Part shown: positions 33,531 through 45,949 of the stretch, piece by piece
How positions within the stretch are numbered: the first letter of the stretch is position 1
Layout: each line of letters begins with the position of its first letter
Assembly: GCF_030272615.1 (NCBI RefSeq)
Contig: NC_081415.1
Span: 603,467,644-603,531,643, forward strand
Length of the DNA: 64,000 nt
Direction: 5' to 3'
Origin: Cryptomeria japonica
Lineage: Eukaryota > Streptophyta > Pinopsida > Cupressales > Cupressaceae
Notes under the pieces: generated by a model
Databases searched by the model: none
What the model was told of the DNA's origin: nothing
What the model saw: only the letters and a program-made list of their open reading frames with translations
Program-made: the position numbers and the translations under genes

Positions 33531-34960
33531 GTGACAGCAAAGACTGATTCATCTGGAAAATCTGTCAACATTGGATGATCATCATGAATAGGTGCCTCTG
33601 CAAGTTGATCTGCTATGATTTGTCCTTTTATTGCCTTTCTCTCAATGTACTCAATATCAAACTCACTGAGGATCATAACCCACTTTGCTAGGTGACCTAT
33701 CAAAGCTACCCTACTAAGCAAGTATTTCAAAGGATCAATTTTTGCAACTAGCAATGTCTGATGATTTAACATATAGTGTCGAAGCTTCTATGTTGCAAAT
33801 ACCACTGCTAAACATGCCCATTCAATAGTTGAATAATTCAGTTCATAGCCCACTAGTGTCTGACTAATATAATAAATAGCCCATTCATTGCCTTTCTCAT
33901 CTTGTTGGGCTAAGAGAGCTCCCAGTGCCATTTCAATTGCAGAGATATACAATATCAATGGCTTCCCTGCTATAGGAGGCATTAGAATAGGTGGCAACAT
34001 CAGATAATCCTTGAGAGTTTGAAATGTTGATTGACATTTCTTAGTCCATTTAAAAGTGACACCTTTATGCAATAAATGCTAGAAGGAATGACATTTGTCT
34101 ACCAATTGAGCTATAAATTGGTGGATTGACTGTAACTTCCCTTGCAAACTTCTTAGTTGATGGAGATTGGAAGGAGGAGGCATATCCATTATTGCTTTAA
34201 CTTTTTGGGGGTCTACTTCGATGCCTCTGTGAGAAACAATGTACCCTAATAATTTGCTAGCTGTGACACCAAAGACACATCTCTTTGGGTTGAGTCTGAG
34301 CTTGTAGGTTTCCATTCAATCAAAGATTGGGCCAAGGATGGCTAGATGACTATCTCTTGTGACGGATTTGTATAATAGGTCATCAACATAGTCTTCCATC
34401 AAAGTATGCATAAAATCATGGAAAATTGTTGTCATAGCTCTTTGTTATATTGCTCCAGCATTTTTAAGGCCAAAGGGCATCACATTCCAGCAGTAGTTAC
34501 CCCAAGCACATGTGAATGTAGTCTTATGTTGATCTTCAGGAGCAATACAAATTTGATTATATCCAAAAAAACCATCCATCAATGATAGCATCTCATATCC
34601 AGCAGTCATGTCAACTATGATGTTTATATTCGGCAGTGGAAAGTCATTTTTAGGGCATGCTTGATTAAGATCCCTAAAATCCATATAGATTCTGATGCCC
34701 CTAGTGACTTTGCTAACTGGTACCAACTTTGAAATCCAATCTGCATAATCAATTGGTCTGATAAAGCCCACATCTAATAATTTTTTTGAGTTCTACTTTG
34801 ACCAAGAGAGCCACCTGGGGATGCATCTTTCTGAGTTTTTGTTTGACGGGCTTGGCATTTGGTTTTAATGGCAAGTGATGAAGGACTAATTCAGGATCAA
34901 GGCCGGGCATATATACATAAGACCATGCAAAATTGATCTTTTTCTCAAGAAAGAAATTGA
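33531..34960 (-). pseudogene. N reverse transcriptase and first RNase H
   Basis: RT: FAWSYVYMPGLDPELVLHHL, a frameshift in a T run near 34785, GFIRPIDYADWISKLVPV, IYMDFRDLNQACPKNDFPLP, SLMDGFFGYNQI, then the catalytic EDYVDDLLY near 34385-34410 with all residues kept, and KCVFGVTASKLLGYIVS. RNase H: FKWTKKCQSTFQTLK, LYISAIEMALGALLAQ, AIYYISQTLVGYELNYS. Stops at about 34431, 34316, 34079 and 33786 break an otherwise single frame; those at 34079 and 33786 fit Gln. The first RNase H has Ser-Ala where Asp-Ala-Ser is usual. Confidence 0.9.
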
Positions 34961-35858
34961 CAAAATCTATTCTTTCTTGTTTTGATAGAGAAGCAGCAAA
35001 ATGAATGACCTTAGGGTTGTTAGGTGTACCCAAATTTATCTCTTCGGTCATTTCCACAAGCAATGTTGATTTATCCTGACTTGATGAGGTTATGTCCAAT
35101 CTTCCACCTTTGGGCACCTCAAAGAGGTTTACGTCTTTTATTTTTACTTTTTCATGATCAGAGAGTGCCTTACGGTTTTCACTCAAAGACCTATTCTTTT
35201 GATTTTTTACTTTTTCTTTTTCATTTTTATGACTAGAAGATGGAGTTGACTCCCCAAAATATGCTCTGGAATCTAAATCAATAGTAAATCCTGCCTTATG
35301 ATCACCTTGTGGTATGCCTTCCCGTAGTCCAAGGAATTCTATAATTGCTTCATCTTTTTGAAAACAATCCAATTTGAGTGGTTCTTGTTGGTCCTATTGG
35401 ATAAGCTATGGATAGACAAGGGGCATGTCATCATTGGTTTCAGGGAGAGTTAGGGCTGAGATGGTAAGGATAGCGATGTTCGTGGTATCGCTGTCTAAAC
35501 TGCTTGTATCTGATTTGGAGCTTGGGTCCCAAAATGACTCTATCCAAGCGTTAGGACACATTTTGGGAGGGGGAGTTATTTCATGTTTGTCTTCCATGGG
35601 CAAATCATCAGGGTCAAGGAAAACATTTTCAAGGGCATAGGAGCTAGAAGAAAAAGAACTCCACTCCCATTCATTGGAATCAATTTTGGGGTGGATATCC
35701 TCAGGTGTTGTTTCATCATCAGAGTCATGCCCTTTTCCACACGTGGTCACTCTGGTAGATGAGGTTCCAATTCGCAATGGTACAAAACCTAACCCTAAAG
35801 TTGGATGTCCCATCTTAGGTATAATAGGTTCCAGTCTTCCTTTCTTGTCAGGGCCCAA
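34961..35858 (-). pseudogene. N linker between protease and RT
   Basis: Acidic and Ser-rich text (YALENVFLDPDDLPMEDKHE ..., then FTIDLDSRAYFGES) leading into VEMTEEINLGTPNNPKVIHF, the segment just before RT. It keeps the protease frame. There is one stop near 35403. No catalytic motif is present. Confidence 0.7.
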
Positions 35859-35864
35859 ACCACT

Positions 35865-36640
35865 TCAGCCATCATATCCCTTTTTTTGCAGTATAGTAAA
35901 CCCTTTTTCATACCGCTCCACTAGCAACTTGACAGGTGGTGTATCAGTTGGATCCTTATAAAGCCAATCTATTACATCATCATCCAAAGTTTCCTTGTTG
36001 AGTTCACCCCATTTTGTAAATGTAGTGGGGTGCTGATATTGAATGACTATCTTAGGTTCCTTTTGCAATAAATGTGGTTTACCATGTGATTTTGGAGATA
36101 TTGGTAAATTCCCAATAAGTAATGTTTGAGCCATTGAATACTCTCTGCATCCTTGGTTCTGTATCTTCAATTTTCCTTTGACAACATCTAACAACTCATT
36201 AGGATCCACATAATTATGTGAGTGGGCCTCTCTATTGACTAGGACTTGTTGTTGCGGGGAATCCTTTAGATTAGCACAAAATTGAAATGGATTATGATCT
36301 CCTTGAATTGTTATCTCAGTCCCATTGTAAGGATATTTTAAACACTGATGATAAGTAGATGGAACTGCTTTCATTGTGTGGATCCACGGATGACCAAGAA
36401 TCATATTGTAAGGGAGATCGAGGTCTAGGACCTACAGGAAAGTGTTTTGTGTCACTAGACCAACTCTAATAGGCAATGAAATTACCCCTTTAGATGGGCG
36501 CTTAGCATCATCATATGCTTTGATTGTTATTCTTCTGGAAGAATCAATGTCATTTTCTGTATAACCAAGACCAATGACCACTCTCAAGGTACAGATGTTC
36601 AGACCTACTCCGCCATCTATCAAGACTCGATGGATCTTGC
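35865..36640 (-). pseudogene. N aspartic protease
   Basis: LIDGGVGLNICTLRVV holds the catalytic Asp in the Asp-Gly-Gly form common in Tat elements. The later half shows NMILGHPWIHTMKAVPSTYHQ, the hydrophobic-Gly motif and end of the fold. A TAG near 36429 (FL*VLD) fits a lost Gln. A long tail with charged residues follows (WLYKDPTDTPPVKLLVERYE). It would process the polyprotein. Confidence 0.85.
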
Positions 36641-37173
36641 AATTATGGACAAAGACTTCAAGATGTAAAGGATCATTATGAGGGAGCTTATCAGGAGAAA
36701 TATCACTATCAAAAAAGGCGACATGTTGGGAAACAGCTAGATGTCCAATTCAGGCTTGAAACTAGTCAACATCAATGTCTATCGGGATAGTGGACTCAGT
36801 TAAAGCTTTATCTAGGACTGCACGATGCATAGGGGACATTTTCAACAACTCAAGAATTGATATTTGTGTAGGTGTCTTCCCCAGATGATCTAGGAGATTA
36901 TATTGACTCGTAGGAGTGGATTTGGGAGGAATTGCAGGAGCTCCTTTTAGGACTATTTTGGATCGACGAGTGGTGACTGTGCAAGAAAGATCTTGTCCCT
37001 TTAATCTTATGGTGGAAACATACTCATTCGATGCTCAAAAACAATTGATGACATTGTTATAACCATTATTTGCATAATTAAGATTTGTTGCTTGGGTAGA
37101 GTTTGAAGAAGATGCTTTACCCTTGTCATGATCAAGAAAAGGAGTTTTGAAAATTGTATGATCAATGTTAGAA
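36641..37173 (-). pseudogene. N region between gag and protease
   Basis: In the protease frame it reads LKGAPAIPPKSTPTSQYNLL, KMSPMHRAVLDKALTES and SPDKLPHNDPLHLEVFVHN, a known layout before the protease in this kind of element. At least two stops interrupt it. Confidence 0.65.
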
Positions 37174-37289
37174 GTCGCGTTGGGTGGGTCTACCTCAATT
37201 ACTCCTTGATCTAACAATTCTTGAATCATATGTCACGTTGGGCGGGTCTACCTCAATTACTCCTTCATCTAACAAGTCTTGAATCATAT
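37174..37289. repeat. 58-bp tandem duplication in N gag
   Basis: Units 37174-37231 and 37232-37289 are near-identical and both encode MIQxLLDxGVIEVDPPN. Because 58 is not a multiple of three, the duplication moves the reading frame from that of gag to that of protease. Confidence 0.9.
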
Positions 37290-40061
37290 GTTTCAATTGA
37301 AAACATGATGCAGTTTTATGTCCTTTTGACCGATGGTATTCACAATATGCATTATCATTCCACCAATGCAGCTTTACCAATGTTTCTTCCTTGATATCTG
37401 GTAATTTGATAAAATTTGCCTGTATTAATTGTTTCATTACTGACTCAATAGGCTCTCCCAATGGCATAAATTGTCGAGGAGGCCCATCCCTTGATCTAAA
37501 AGGTTTTCGCTGCTGGTTTTGTTGTTGACCTTGTTGTTGACTATATTATTGGTGCTGCAGCTATTGAATAACATTGCTTGCTTTTGTTTGATTTTGGTGC
37601 ATAGCCAACATATTAGGGGCACTCAATTTCTTTATCGTGAACGTGGGTTGATTTGCATTCACTGCTCTTGCATCGACAACTCCATCATTAGTGACATTCT
37701 TGTTTTTGTACCAAAATCTATTTTTCTCCTCTGAATTGTTTGTGTTGTCACTGTCTTTGTTGAGATTAATGAGTCCCTTAGCCACAAGAGCATTTTCAAT
37801 GTTCATCCGTTTCTTAATGAGCTTCTCAATGGTACTAGGACTTTTCAGTTTAAGCTCATACATCATTTCTGGGACCAAATTTTGAATAAACAAGTTCACT
37901 TGTTGTTCTTCAAGTATATCTAGGGAAGAACGACTATATAAGCTTCACCATCTTTGTAAGAAAGCCACTAATGGTTCACCTTGCTTTTTCTTTGTGTTGC
38001 ATAAATTTGACATGGTCACTTCGGTGTCAATGTTGAATGTGAAGTGGGATATAAACTTTTGAGCCAATTTCGGCCATGTCTTTATGTTCCTTGGCAAATG
38101 TGAATACCAATCCATGGCTTGTCCTATGAGACTTCACGTGAATAAACGCATCAAATATGTTTCCTCATAGCTCACTTTAGTACATGCTATGAAAAATGCT
38201 CGTATATGGTCTTTCGGGTTGCCTGTCCCTTTATATTTCTCAAAATGAGGTGCCTCAAAATGCTTAGGAAAGGGAGGCACGTACAAGCTCTTGTCAAATG
38301 GATTAGGACATAAATCTTGATCGGTGTATAATTTCTTTGCCTCTTTGGTTTGCAATGCTTTGATTTGTCATTGTAACTTCTCAAGCTATTGCGCAACTAT
38401 GTCAGATATCAAAGATTTTGGAAGTTCATCATTTATTCTTGGGTATACTCTTTGTCGATACATCGTGTTCTCCATTGGCTATTGATGTTCTAAAATTTCT
38501 GTCTTTGGTGTCTCTGGTATATAAAGTTCTTGATACAGCTCTTGTTGCTATGGTTGTGCCATGCCTTGACATTGACCCTCTTGCGGTGTTTCTTGTGATG
38601 GGATCATCATTGGTAGCCTTGGTTGATATTGCAATTGAGGGTGTTGTTGATATTGCATGGACATCAGTTGTGGTTGTGATGTATGATAACTTGTTTGTCC
38701 TAGCACATATTGAGGTACATGTTGTTGTTGATGCTGATGAATCGGCATTTGCTGACTTTGTGCTAATTGTTGTTGTCCTGATGTAAATCCCATCATTTGC
38801 AAAAAACTTTGTTTGGGAGGTTTTTGTTGTTTCTCCTTTAGATGGGGTATGGCACTTGCATTGAATTTCTATGTTGTTTGTCCAATCCATTGTGGTGGTT
38901 GCAAGTTTGAATTGACTTGTAATGATGTAGAAGACATTGCAACTTGTTGTTGAATGCGATATTGTTGTTGTTGTGCATTGCGTGTTTGCGCATTCGATTG
39001 TGCTTTTTGTATATTTCTCAATTGTTGCAACATTTGTTATTGGTGAACATCACTATTTGTGGCCTTTTCTGTTGCCACTATCGAAGGATTTGTCACAATA
39101 TTTTGCGTAACCAGTACTTGAGTATTTGCCAAACGTATTGAGCTTGATGGGACATATGAACTTTGTTGCATTGTAGAATTGTTTTGAACATTCAGAAGAT
39201 CAGGCATTCCATTCGTAAAGTTTTCTTGCATCTTAGATTTGGATCCAATTTTAGGCATGTGAGGAATCACTTCTTGTTGAGGTACACCTGTTTGCATTTG
39301 TGTGGCCATCCTTTGATCTTGTGTTATAGGTTTGCATTAAACAATGGATTGTTTATTGTTTCGAATGTTGATTTTTGTGGAATAGTCACTATCAAAGTTT
39401 GTGAAACACATTTATTCAACAATGTGTGCTGAGGTCCTTGTTGTACATTTTCTTCATTTGGATGTGGAGATAAACTTAACAGGTCATCGCCTTGTTGTTT
39501 TTGCACATTAGTTTGGTCATTTGAGGAGGTCACATTACTCATCATATCAAGATATTTTTGTGGAAACATCTTAAAGACCTTGTTCAAGAATTTATCCATC
39601 TTTTTTATCAACTTTGGATCTTTAAGAAGCATATCAACATCATCAGAAGCATCGAAATCTGATGAAGAATCTGGTAAAATATTTGGATTTGTTTCATGTT
39701 GAATTCCTTAATCTAAACCAAATCCTTGTGAAAGAGTTTGTTCGTCATGTAATGTTTGAGTTTGAATTTCATGTTGCATGTTCAGTTGATTCTAGTCAAA
39801 AGGTACATTTTCCCTTGGTGTTGGTGGAACACTTCCATATCCCGGTTTCATGGGTACAAACACTGACTCATATAGTGGAGGTGGTCCAAGTTGAACCATT
39901 CCATATTGTGGTAATGATGTGTTTGACGAACCTTCAATGTGTAATGTTTGACTGGGTTGAAATTGTGAGTTTGATATGTTGTCCATGGGTTGATATATTG
40001 GTTCACCCATCTTCTTAGACTTTGACCTTGTTTCAACAGGCATGTCACTATGCAAATGCAA
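37232..40061 (-). pseudogene. N gag with long Gln-rich N-terminal part
   Basis: Possible start ATG 40061 (MHLHSDMPVETRSKSKKMGE). The first about 550 residues are Gln, Pro and Asn rich, with clusters such as QMPIHQHQQQHVPQYV. The conserved Gag core follows: PFPKHFEAPHFEKYKGTGNP, FFIACTKVSYEETYLMRLF, then GQAMDWYSHLP, FISHFTFN and VNLFIQNLVPEMMYELKLK. It ends with one zinc-type motif, CEYHRSKGHKTASC, near 37330. Frame changes once near 39310 and there are about ten stops. The protein would form the particle. Gln-rich N-terminal extension is the unusual part. Confidence 0.8.
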
Positions 40062-42047
40062 TATCTTTGGGATTTTTTGATTTTAAAAGGATGATGTATG
40101 ATATGCAACTAAATGCCACCTAAATAAATGAAAATGCAATCTATGGCAAGAATGCAACCTATGTTTTTGTTGTTTTTCAAGATCTGGACAAACTTTTTGA
40201 AATGCAAACCTAAAGACTCAACCTTGGGAAGTTGGAGTGAACCCAAGACCTTAAAGGACAAAGGACCAAATGACAATAGGACAAATTGACAATGTCTCAC
40301 CTATATGCTTGGATACTAAGCTAGGTTTGACAAAAACGATATTAATGAAAGGACAAATTTTTAGACCAGGTCAAGACCCCCTAACAACAACTTAGGGTAT
40401 CATCCAAAGTTTTGATTTTCCAAGTTTGACAAATCAAATTTTTGAGACTAAATGCAAGAAGGAAATGATTCTGACAATGACTTAGGATATGACATGAAAA
40501 TGATCTAAGGGTATGATATGACAAGATGAAGCCAAGACAAGATGACAATACAATGACAAGGATATGCGAAGACCAATGACTTGGAATATGCAAAATACAA
40601 CCTAGGCAAGACCTGATTTTAGCATGACAAGGATAATCCAGGAATGTCACCTAAATGGAAATCTAGCTTGGATATGACAATGAAATGCAAACTTAGGGAA
40701 AATGATCTTGGACCTAAGTGCAAAATGAGGACGCTTGCAATGAAAAGGACTAAAATGAAGGGAGATGACAATATGCCCTAGGACCTAAGCTGGACTATGC
40801 AAAACCTAGCCTAAAGTGACATGAATTTTGAAACAAAGACATTCAATGTTTTGACAAGCCATGTTCAAATTTTGGATGAATACTTGGACAAATTTGGACT
40901 TTTGTTTGGATTTTGTTTTGAATTGAAGGTTGTTGATTTTGAAACCCAAGTTGATTATGAGCACTTTTGAAAGTTGGTTTTTGATTTAACCTTTCACAAT
41001 CATGGAAGACAAAATGTTTGTTTGACTTTGAATCAAGACAATCAAGCACATTTACAACAAATCCTATGGCTGGCAAGGGCAATATCTATTGAATCCTCTA
41101 ATCAAAATACAACACTCAGCCGGATAGCTAGACACTTGGTAGCACTAGCTCCCCCTTACAGTGCACTCACTTCTCGGGCATACCAAGCTTCGAGTTCAAG
41201 GGGCATCACTTCCCAAGAACTTTCTATCTCTAACTAAGGAGTACATGAGAGGTGTCTTCCACATGCATGTATCACAATGCCTGAGCCAATAGATAGAAGG
41301 ATTTTGGCCTCTAAAAAATAAGAGATTCTAGTAAGGGCATCCATTCGGGTGGGTATTGATTCGGCAAATAAATCATTGCAATACCATTCCAGCACCCATT
41401 GTCTACAACTTTTGTTGCATCCACAGTTATTTAGAGTGGTTCAGCAAAGCTTGGCTTTAGCTTGTCACCACTTTGGGTCGTTCCCTCTCACCAATGCCTA
41501 TGCGAAGTGCCAGTCAAATCGGAAGGTAGGCCCAATTCTAAGGGTTAAAACATGCAATCAAGCTAAAAATAGACAAAGCATGCATGGTGTTCATTAACCT
41601 TTAAGAAATTAAATATGCAACTACTTTAAAAAATGCAAGCATGATGTTTTAGTGAAAGTCTTTGACCGCATCCTGCATAAGATTTGTTAGTAGTTGTATT
41701 TTTTTAGTCTTCGTCACATGTAATGCCAAGATACTGCACAAAGAATCAACACCAAAGAAAAACCAAAAAATAAGAATAGAGTGAAAACAAAGTAATTTTC
41801 AAGTAAAAACACTGATTTCACCTCTATTTCTGGCCTTACACAGGCACAAAATGTCTCAACACAAGCGCAGGATGTCTTGACACAGGCGCAAATCCCTTCA
41901 ACATAGGCGCAAGATGTCTTGACATAGGCGCAGGAGTGTCCAGAAAGCTCTGAGTTGCCCTGTTTCTTGAGTTTTTCACCTACAAATAGCTCAAAAAGCA
42001 CTCCAGACATGGTTAAATGGTTAGTTCACATCGGGTTCACCAGAAAA
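40062..42047 (-). other. N 5' leader, with PBS at 42027-42042
   Basis: About 2 kb between the 5' LTR and the first gag ATG. No ORF here carries a recognised motif. Five bases inside the LTR the minus strand reads TGGTGAACCCGATGTG, placed and starting like a PBS (TGG); I cannot name the tRNA with confidence. Confidence 0.65.
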
Positions 42048-43762
42048 TGTATATAGGAAAATGGAAATGCATCAAAGCAATATTAAACTAGCTCAACCAC
42101 AAAAACTAGATTGCAATGATAACGAAATCCTAAAAACATTCAATAAAGGCATGAAGATGAAATACTAAAACAAAATGCAAACCAAATCATGTATCTCCTT
42201 CATTTTTCCTCCATTGTTCTTCTTTCTCCTTCAAATTACTTTGTTTGTGGATCTCACCTACAAGTGCAAAATGCAAGTATGAAAGCAAGCAAGATTGACA
42301 AGATGAAAATTGTAGCATAAGGATACTAGAAGCATGATTTTCTTTTTTTATTTATTGAAGAAACTCATCCAATTTATAGATAAATTGGAGAGAGGACAAG
42401 ATTAGCATGAAATTGATTCGAATGGAAATTCAAATCATGAATGGCAAAATTATGACAAATTATGACAAAATTGACATGCAAGATTGATTGATTGGCAAAT
42501 TATGACAAAATTGACATGCAAGATTGATTGATTGACAAATTATGACAAAATTGACATGCAAGGTTGATTGATTGACAAATTATGACAAAATTGAAATGGC
42601 ATTCCCATGAAATTAGGGGAAATATTAGAAAAATTGAAGAAAATAGGAGAAATAGAAAATTAGGAATTAGGAGAAATTAGTAAATTGGAAAAGAAGATGA
42701 AATAGAAATTAGGTGAATTAATTAATAGGTTTTCATCCATTAATTAATTCATGAAAAAGACCTAGGACTAAATAAATAGATTTGTTTAACCCACAAAGAA
42801 GAAGAAAAGGATTAAATGATCAAATTATAAAACCCTAGAAATAAGAGGACAAAGAATTAGGTCAAGACAACAAGAAATTAATGTCGATTTGATCATGATT
42901 TTGATTGACAAAGGACCAATGCTGATAAACGATTGAGATTGGTTGACAAATTGACCAAGATTGACAAAGAGATCAAATTGATAAGCGCTAATTGATGAGG
43001 AACAATGACTAATTGATCCAAATTGACATGATTGAAAAGGACAAGGATTGATGACAAATCGATCACAAAATGACAAGATTGGAAAGGAGATCAAATTGAT
43101 AAGTGCCAATTGAGGAGGACCAATGACTAATTGATCCAAATTGACATGATTGAAAAGGAAAAGGATTGATGACAAATCGATCACAAAATGACAAGATTGG
43201 CAAGGACAAAGATCAATGGCAAATCAATCGCAAAATGAAAAAATTGACAAGGACAAGGATCAATGATGAATCGATCGCAAAATGATGAGATTGACAAGAG
43301 GACAAGGATCGATGATGAATTGATCACCAAATGATGAGATTAACAAGAGGACAAGGATTGATGACGAATCAATCACAAAATGACAAGATTGACAAGAGGA
43401 CAAAACCCTAATTCTATCATCGATTAGGATTGACGATGTCCAAAATGATGATAGATGAGCACGCACATTGATGCGACAGGATAAGATCGACCAAAATCAT
43501 AACTGAAGATTGTTATCAACAAGACCAAATTCAAAAGCGAGAAAAATGAGGAATGCAGAAGAAGGACTCGATGCTCGCAAATGATAAAGACAAAGTTGAG
43601 AAAAATGAGGAATGCAAAAGAAGGACTCGATGCTCACAAATGATAAAGACCAAATGTGCAACATAGAATAAATGTTTATGTGATGCAAGAACCCTAAAAT
43701 AAGGGAATGCGCAGATGTTAAAGTATGACTCCGCAAGCATTGACCATTTCTAGATGTCTACA
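42048..43762 (-). repeat. N 5' LTR (1715 bp)
   Basis: Colinear with 28384-30106. It has three full 40-bp units near 42454-42595 against two in the partner, and about one fewer of the roughly 49-bp units near 43200-43410. Confidence 0.95.
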
Positions 43763-43767
43763 ATTAT

Positions 43768-44726
43768 AATGCATCTCAGAAAATGTGTGTAGGGTTGCAA
43801 ATGAGAGTGCAATTCCTAGAGCAGGGACAAAATAAGGTTTCCTATCCTGCACTTACAGGGCCATCTGAACCATCAACATTTAGGTTGCCACCTATAGTCC
43901 AAGGAGGAGAAGCAGTTCAACTAGATAAAAGTGTTGATGTCCTTGGTATGGCATTAGTCCCCTATGATGATGATGAGCCTGATACTACAAGATCAACTAA
44001 ACCAAATGAGTCTCATCTTTTAGAAAGGATTGCTAAATTAGAAAATAAGTTGAAAGAATCAGAAAATCAATCAACTGAGCAACAAAAGGATATAGTTAGC
44101 TCAATGCTAACTCATTTAAATGAAAACATTGATAGCAGATTAAATAGTGTCCATGCCTTATATTGTTTTCTTTTCAATGCTATTCAAAAATTTAATGACA
44201 ATAAAGAAGTAGCAATTCCCCTATTTACAAAGTGGTTGCAAAGAGGAAATGAGATCAGAATTATGTCCATGGACTCTAAATTTCATGCCGAGAAACCACA
44301 TGCTCTCCAACCAACATATTTGTTGGTAAAATCAATGTAGGAAGCCCAAATTTTGTAAAAATTATAGAAAGAATGGTAAGGGAATTGATGAAGATATTTA
44401 GTGAATTAGAACAAACTCTTTTGCCAAATATTGAAGATAGAGAAGGGGTAGCCAAGCCTTTAAAATTTTGGAAGGAAGAGGTAGAGAGAGTCATCAATAC
44501 CCAAGTAGAAATGATATGTGAAGGGATAAATATTGATATGCTGGAGGATAGCATGGATAAAATAATTGCTACAAGATTACTTTTTGAAACTTTTGAAAGG
44601 GAGGTAAACCAAGTAGCCGTTAAGTATATTCCATACAGGGCAAAAACTAATGAATTCATAAATTTCAATTGGCCATCCGATGAAGACTATAACGCAAGGA
44701 ATAGCATGTATCTGAATGATGAATAA
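43768..44726 (+). pseudogene. G ORF-X, C-terminal part
   Basis: Continues ORF-X after N: the codons before N (KIFNDY) join NASQKMCVGLQ from 43768 in the same frame. It reads VDVLGMALVPYDDDEPDTT, a coiled coil (LLERIAKLENKLKESENQS), LNENIDSRLNSVHALY and FTKWLQRGNEIRIMSMD. A frameshift near 44330 leads into VRELMKIFSELEQTLLPNI, WKEEVERVINTQVEMI and NFNWPSDEDYNARN, ending at TAA 44724-44726. With the first part this makes a protein of about 1,200 residues. Function unknown. Confidence 0.7.
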
Positions 44727-44984
44727 AAGTTGTAAATAGTTTGCATAACTATTTTTGTCTTCTAGTGGTAGATATTTTTGAACCTGTATAACAAAATGAT
44801 GGTAATTTTCATCATGAGTTTTGAAGAAGGTGGCTGCATACTTTGATCCTTTGTTAGTGAGTTTGAGGATGAATGTTTGTATAACAGAATGTAGTTATGT
44901 GTAATCATTCTGAGATGGCAGGTGTCTCCTCTTGCCTGACCCTTGTTTTCTCCCTTATTTTTTATAAAAGAAAATTCAAGCCTA

Positions 44985-45001
44985 TGAGATGGGGTTTGGA
45001 T
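44985..45001 (+). other. G polypurine tract (probable)
   Basis: GAGATGGGGTTTGGAT precedes TGTTGGTCTC at 45002. The first six bases of the LTR are the complement of its last six (CCAACA), which supports the boundary. The 258 bases from ORF-X to here show nothing else. Confidence 0.6.
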
Positions 45002-45949
45002 TGTTGGTCTCTTGAGTGTCTTGAATTTTCAGTTCCAAATAGCAAAGTCTAGGTGAAACAAAAAAGTTCTAGGTTATTTTACAAAGCAAAATTGAAAGAG
45101 TCTTGTCTTTAATTTTTGCAGGTTCTTGAAGGAGTTATGTATGGATTTTATTCTTACAGAGATAGACCAATTATTCAATAAATATATAATGCAAACCCAC
45201 TTCTCTACATTTTATTGTTCTATCATATTTTGAATGCATATTATCAAGGATTTTATCATTCATTGCATTGTTGTGGTGTATGTATTTTTGTTCATGCTTT
45301 GATCTAAGGGGATAATTAAATGCTTGAATAAAATTGTAGAGTGATAGGAATATTTACAAGGATTTTGATAAGTAGTTCTGGGTAGGGATTACAGTTATGA
45401 TGTACTGCAAGTCAATATTATCTTAGGTTATATGTTGTTAGATAAATTCTATCAGAAGTACAGTTTAATGCAGTATGAATGCATGTACCCAATGGAATAA
45501 GGCACTAATCATAGTTAAGTGAATGCCTTGGTATTGATTTATGGTCAGAATCACCAGTGGTTTTCTATGACCTTTTGAATATCAGAATACTTTCATTTTA
45601 CAAGAATGTTGTCATGTGTATTAATCATCTCATGCTCCAAACTAGTTGAGGATCGTTGAGAAATTTTCCATTCTTGAGCATTCTCCCTTAGTGTTAAGTC
45701 TTTATATGAAATTATATGCTTCATTTCATGCATAATTTGTGAGTGTGGCACAAAATCACCAACTGGAATGGGGATCACCCTCCCTGGTTCTGTAAAGCCT
45801 AAAGTGCAGAAGGATCTTGCATCCTTTTTATTGTTTGTCCAAGTCTGAAGAATATTAAATAGTTGGAAGTGGCTTTCCATTGAAATTTTAGAAGAAAACA
45901 ACTTGGTCTCTGCTTGGAGTCAGTATAAACCCAGTTTTGGGCACCAACA
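45002..45949 (+). repeat. G 3' LTR (948 bp)
   Basis: The end GGGCACCAACA at 45949 and the last 261 bp match the 5' remnant. The start is inferred from the TGTTGG/CCAACA inverted ends and the upstream purine tract, because the other LTR is truncated. Confidence 0.7.

Larger units (their letters stand above)
28384..43762 (-). mobile_element. N: Tat-type Ty3/gypsy element inserted in ORF-X
   Basis: A 15.4-kb element with LTRs of 1723 and 1715 bp (TGTATATAGG...ATGTCTACA on the plus strand) and a perfect TSD ATTAT at 28379-28383 and 43763-43767. Minus-strand order: leader, Gln-rich gag, protease, acidic linker, RT, RNase H, second RNase H, integrase, 1.6-kb 3' region. The second RNase H before integrase is the mark of Tat elements. 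From RT to integrase one frame is kept with a few stops, so this is among the better-preserved elements here. Confidence 0.93.
2321..45949 (+). mobile_element. G: Tat/Ogre-like Ty3/gypsy element with nested insertions
   Basis: The two G LTR pieces (2321-2585 and the end of 45002-45949) share about 265 bp, including the terminus GGGCACCAACA, and bracket one broken plus-strand element. Removing the nested elements leaves gag, protease, RNase H, RT-RNase H, integrase, a spacer and a long extra ORF. The pieces join in the correct reading order across the TRIM, X2 and N insertions, which shows that they belong to one element. The PBS and the domain set suit the Tat group of plant gypsy elements. 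Two features are odd: an RNase H ahead of RT, and a long sense ORF after integrase. The TSD cannot be tested because the left LTR is truncated. Confidence 0.75.

Noticed and set aside
38418-38786. Plus-strand ORF of 122 residues, and similar ones at 39662-40018 and 37519-37885
   Set aside because: They are reverse shadows of the Gln-rich N gag.
25691-44726. ORF-X as a retroviral-like env gene
   Set aside because: The position fits, but I see no signal peptide, cleavage site or clear membrane anchor.
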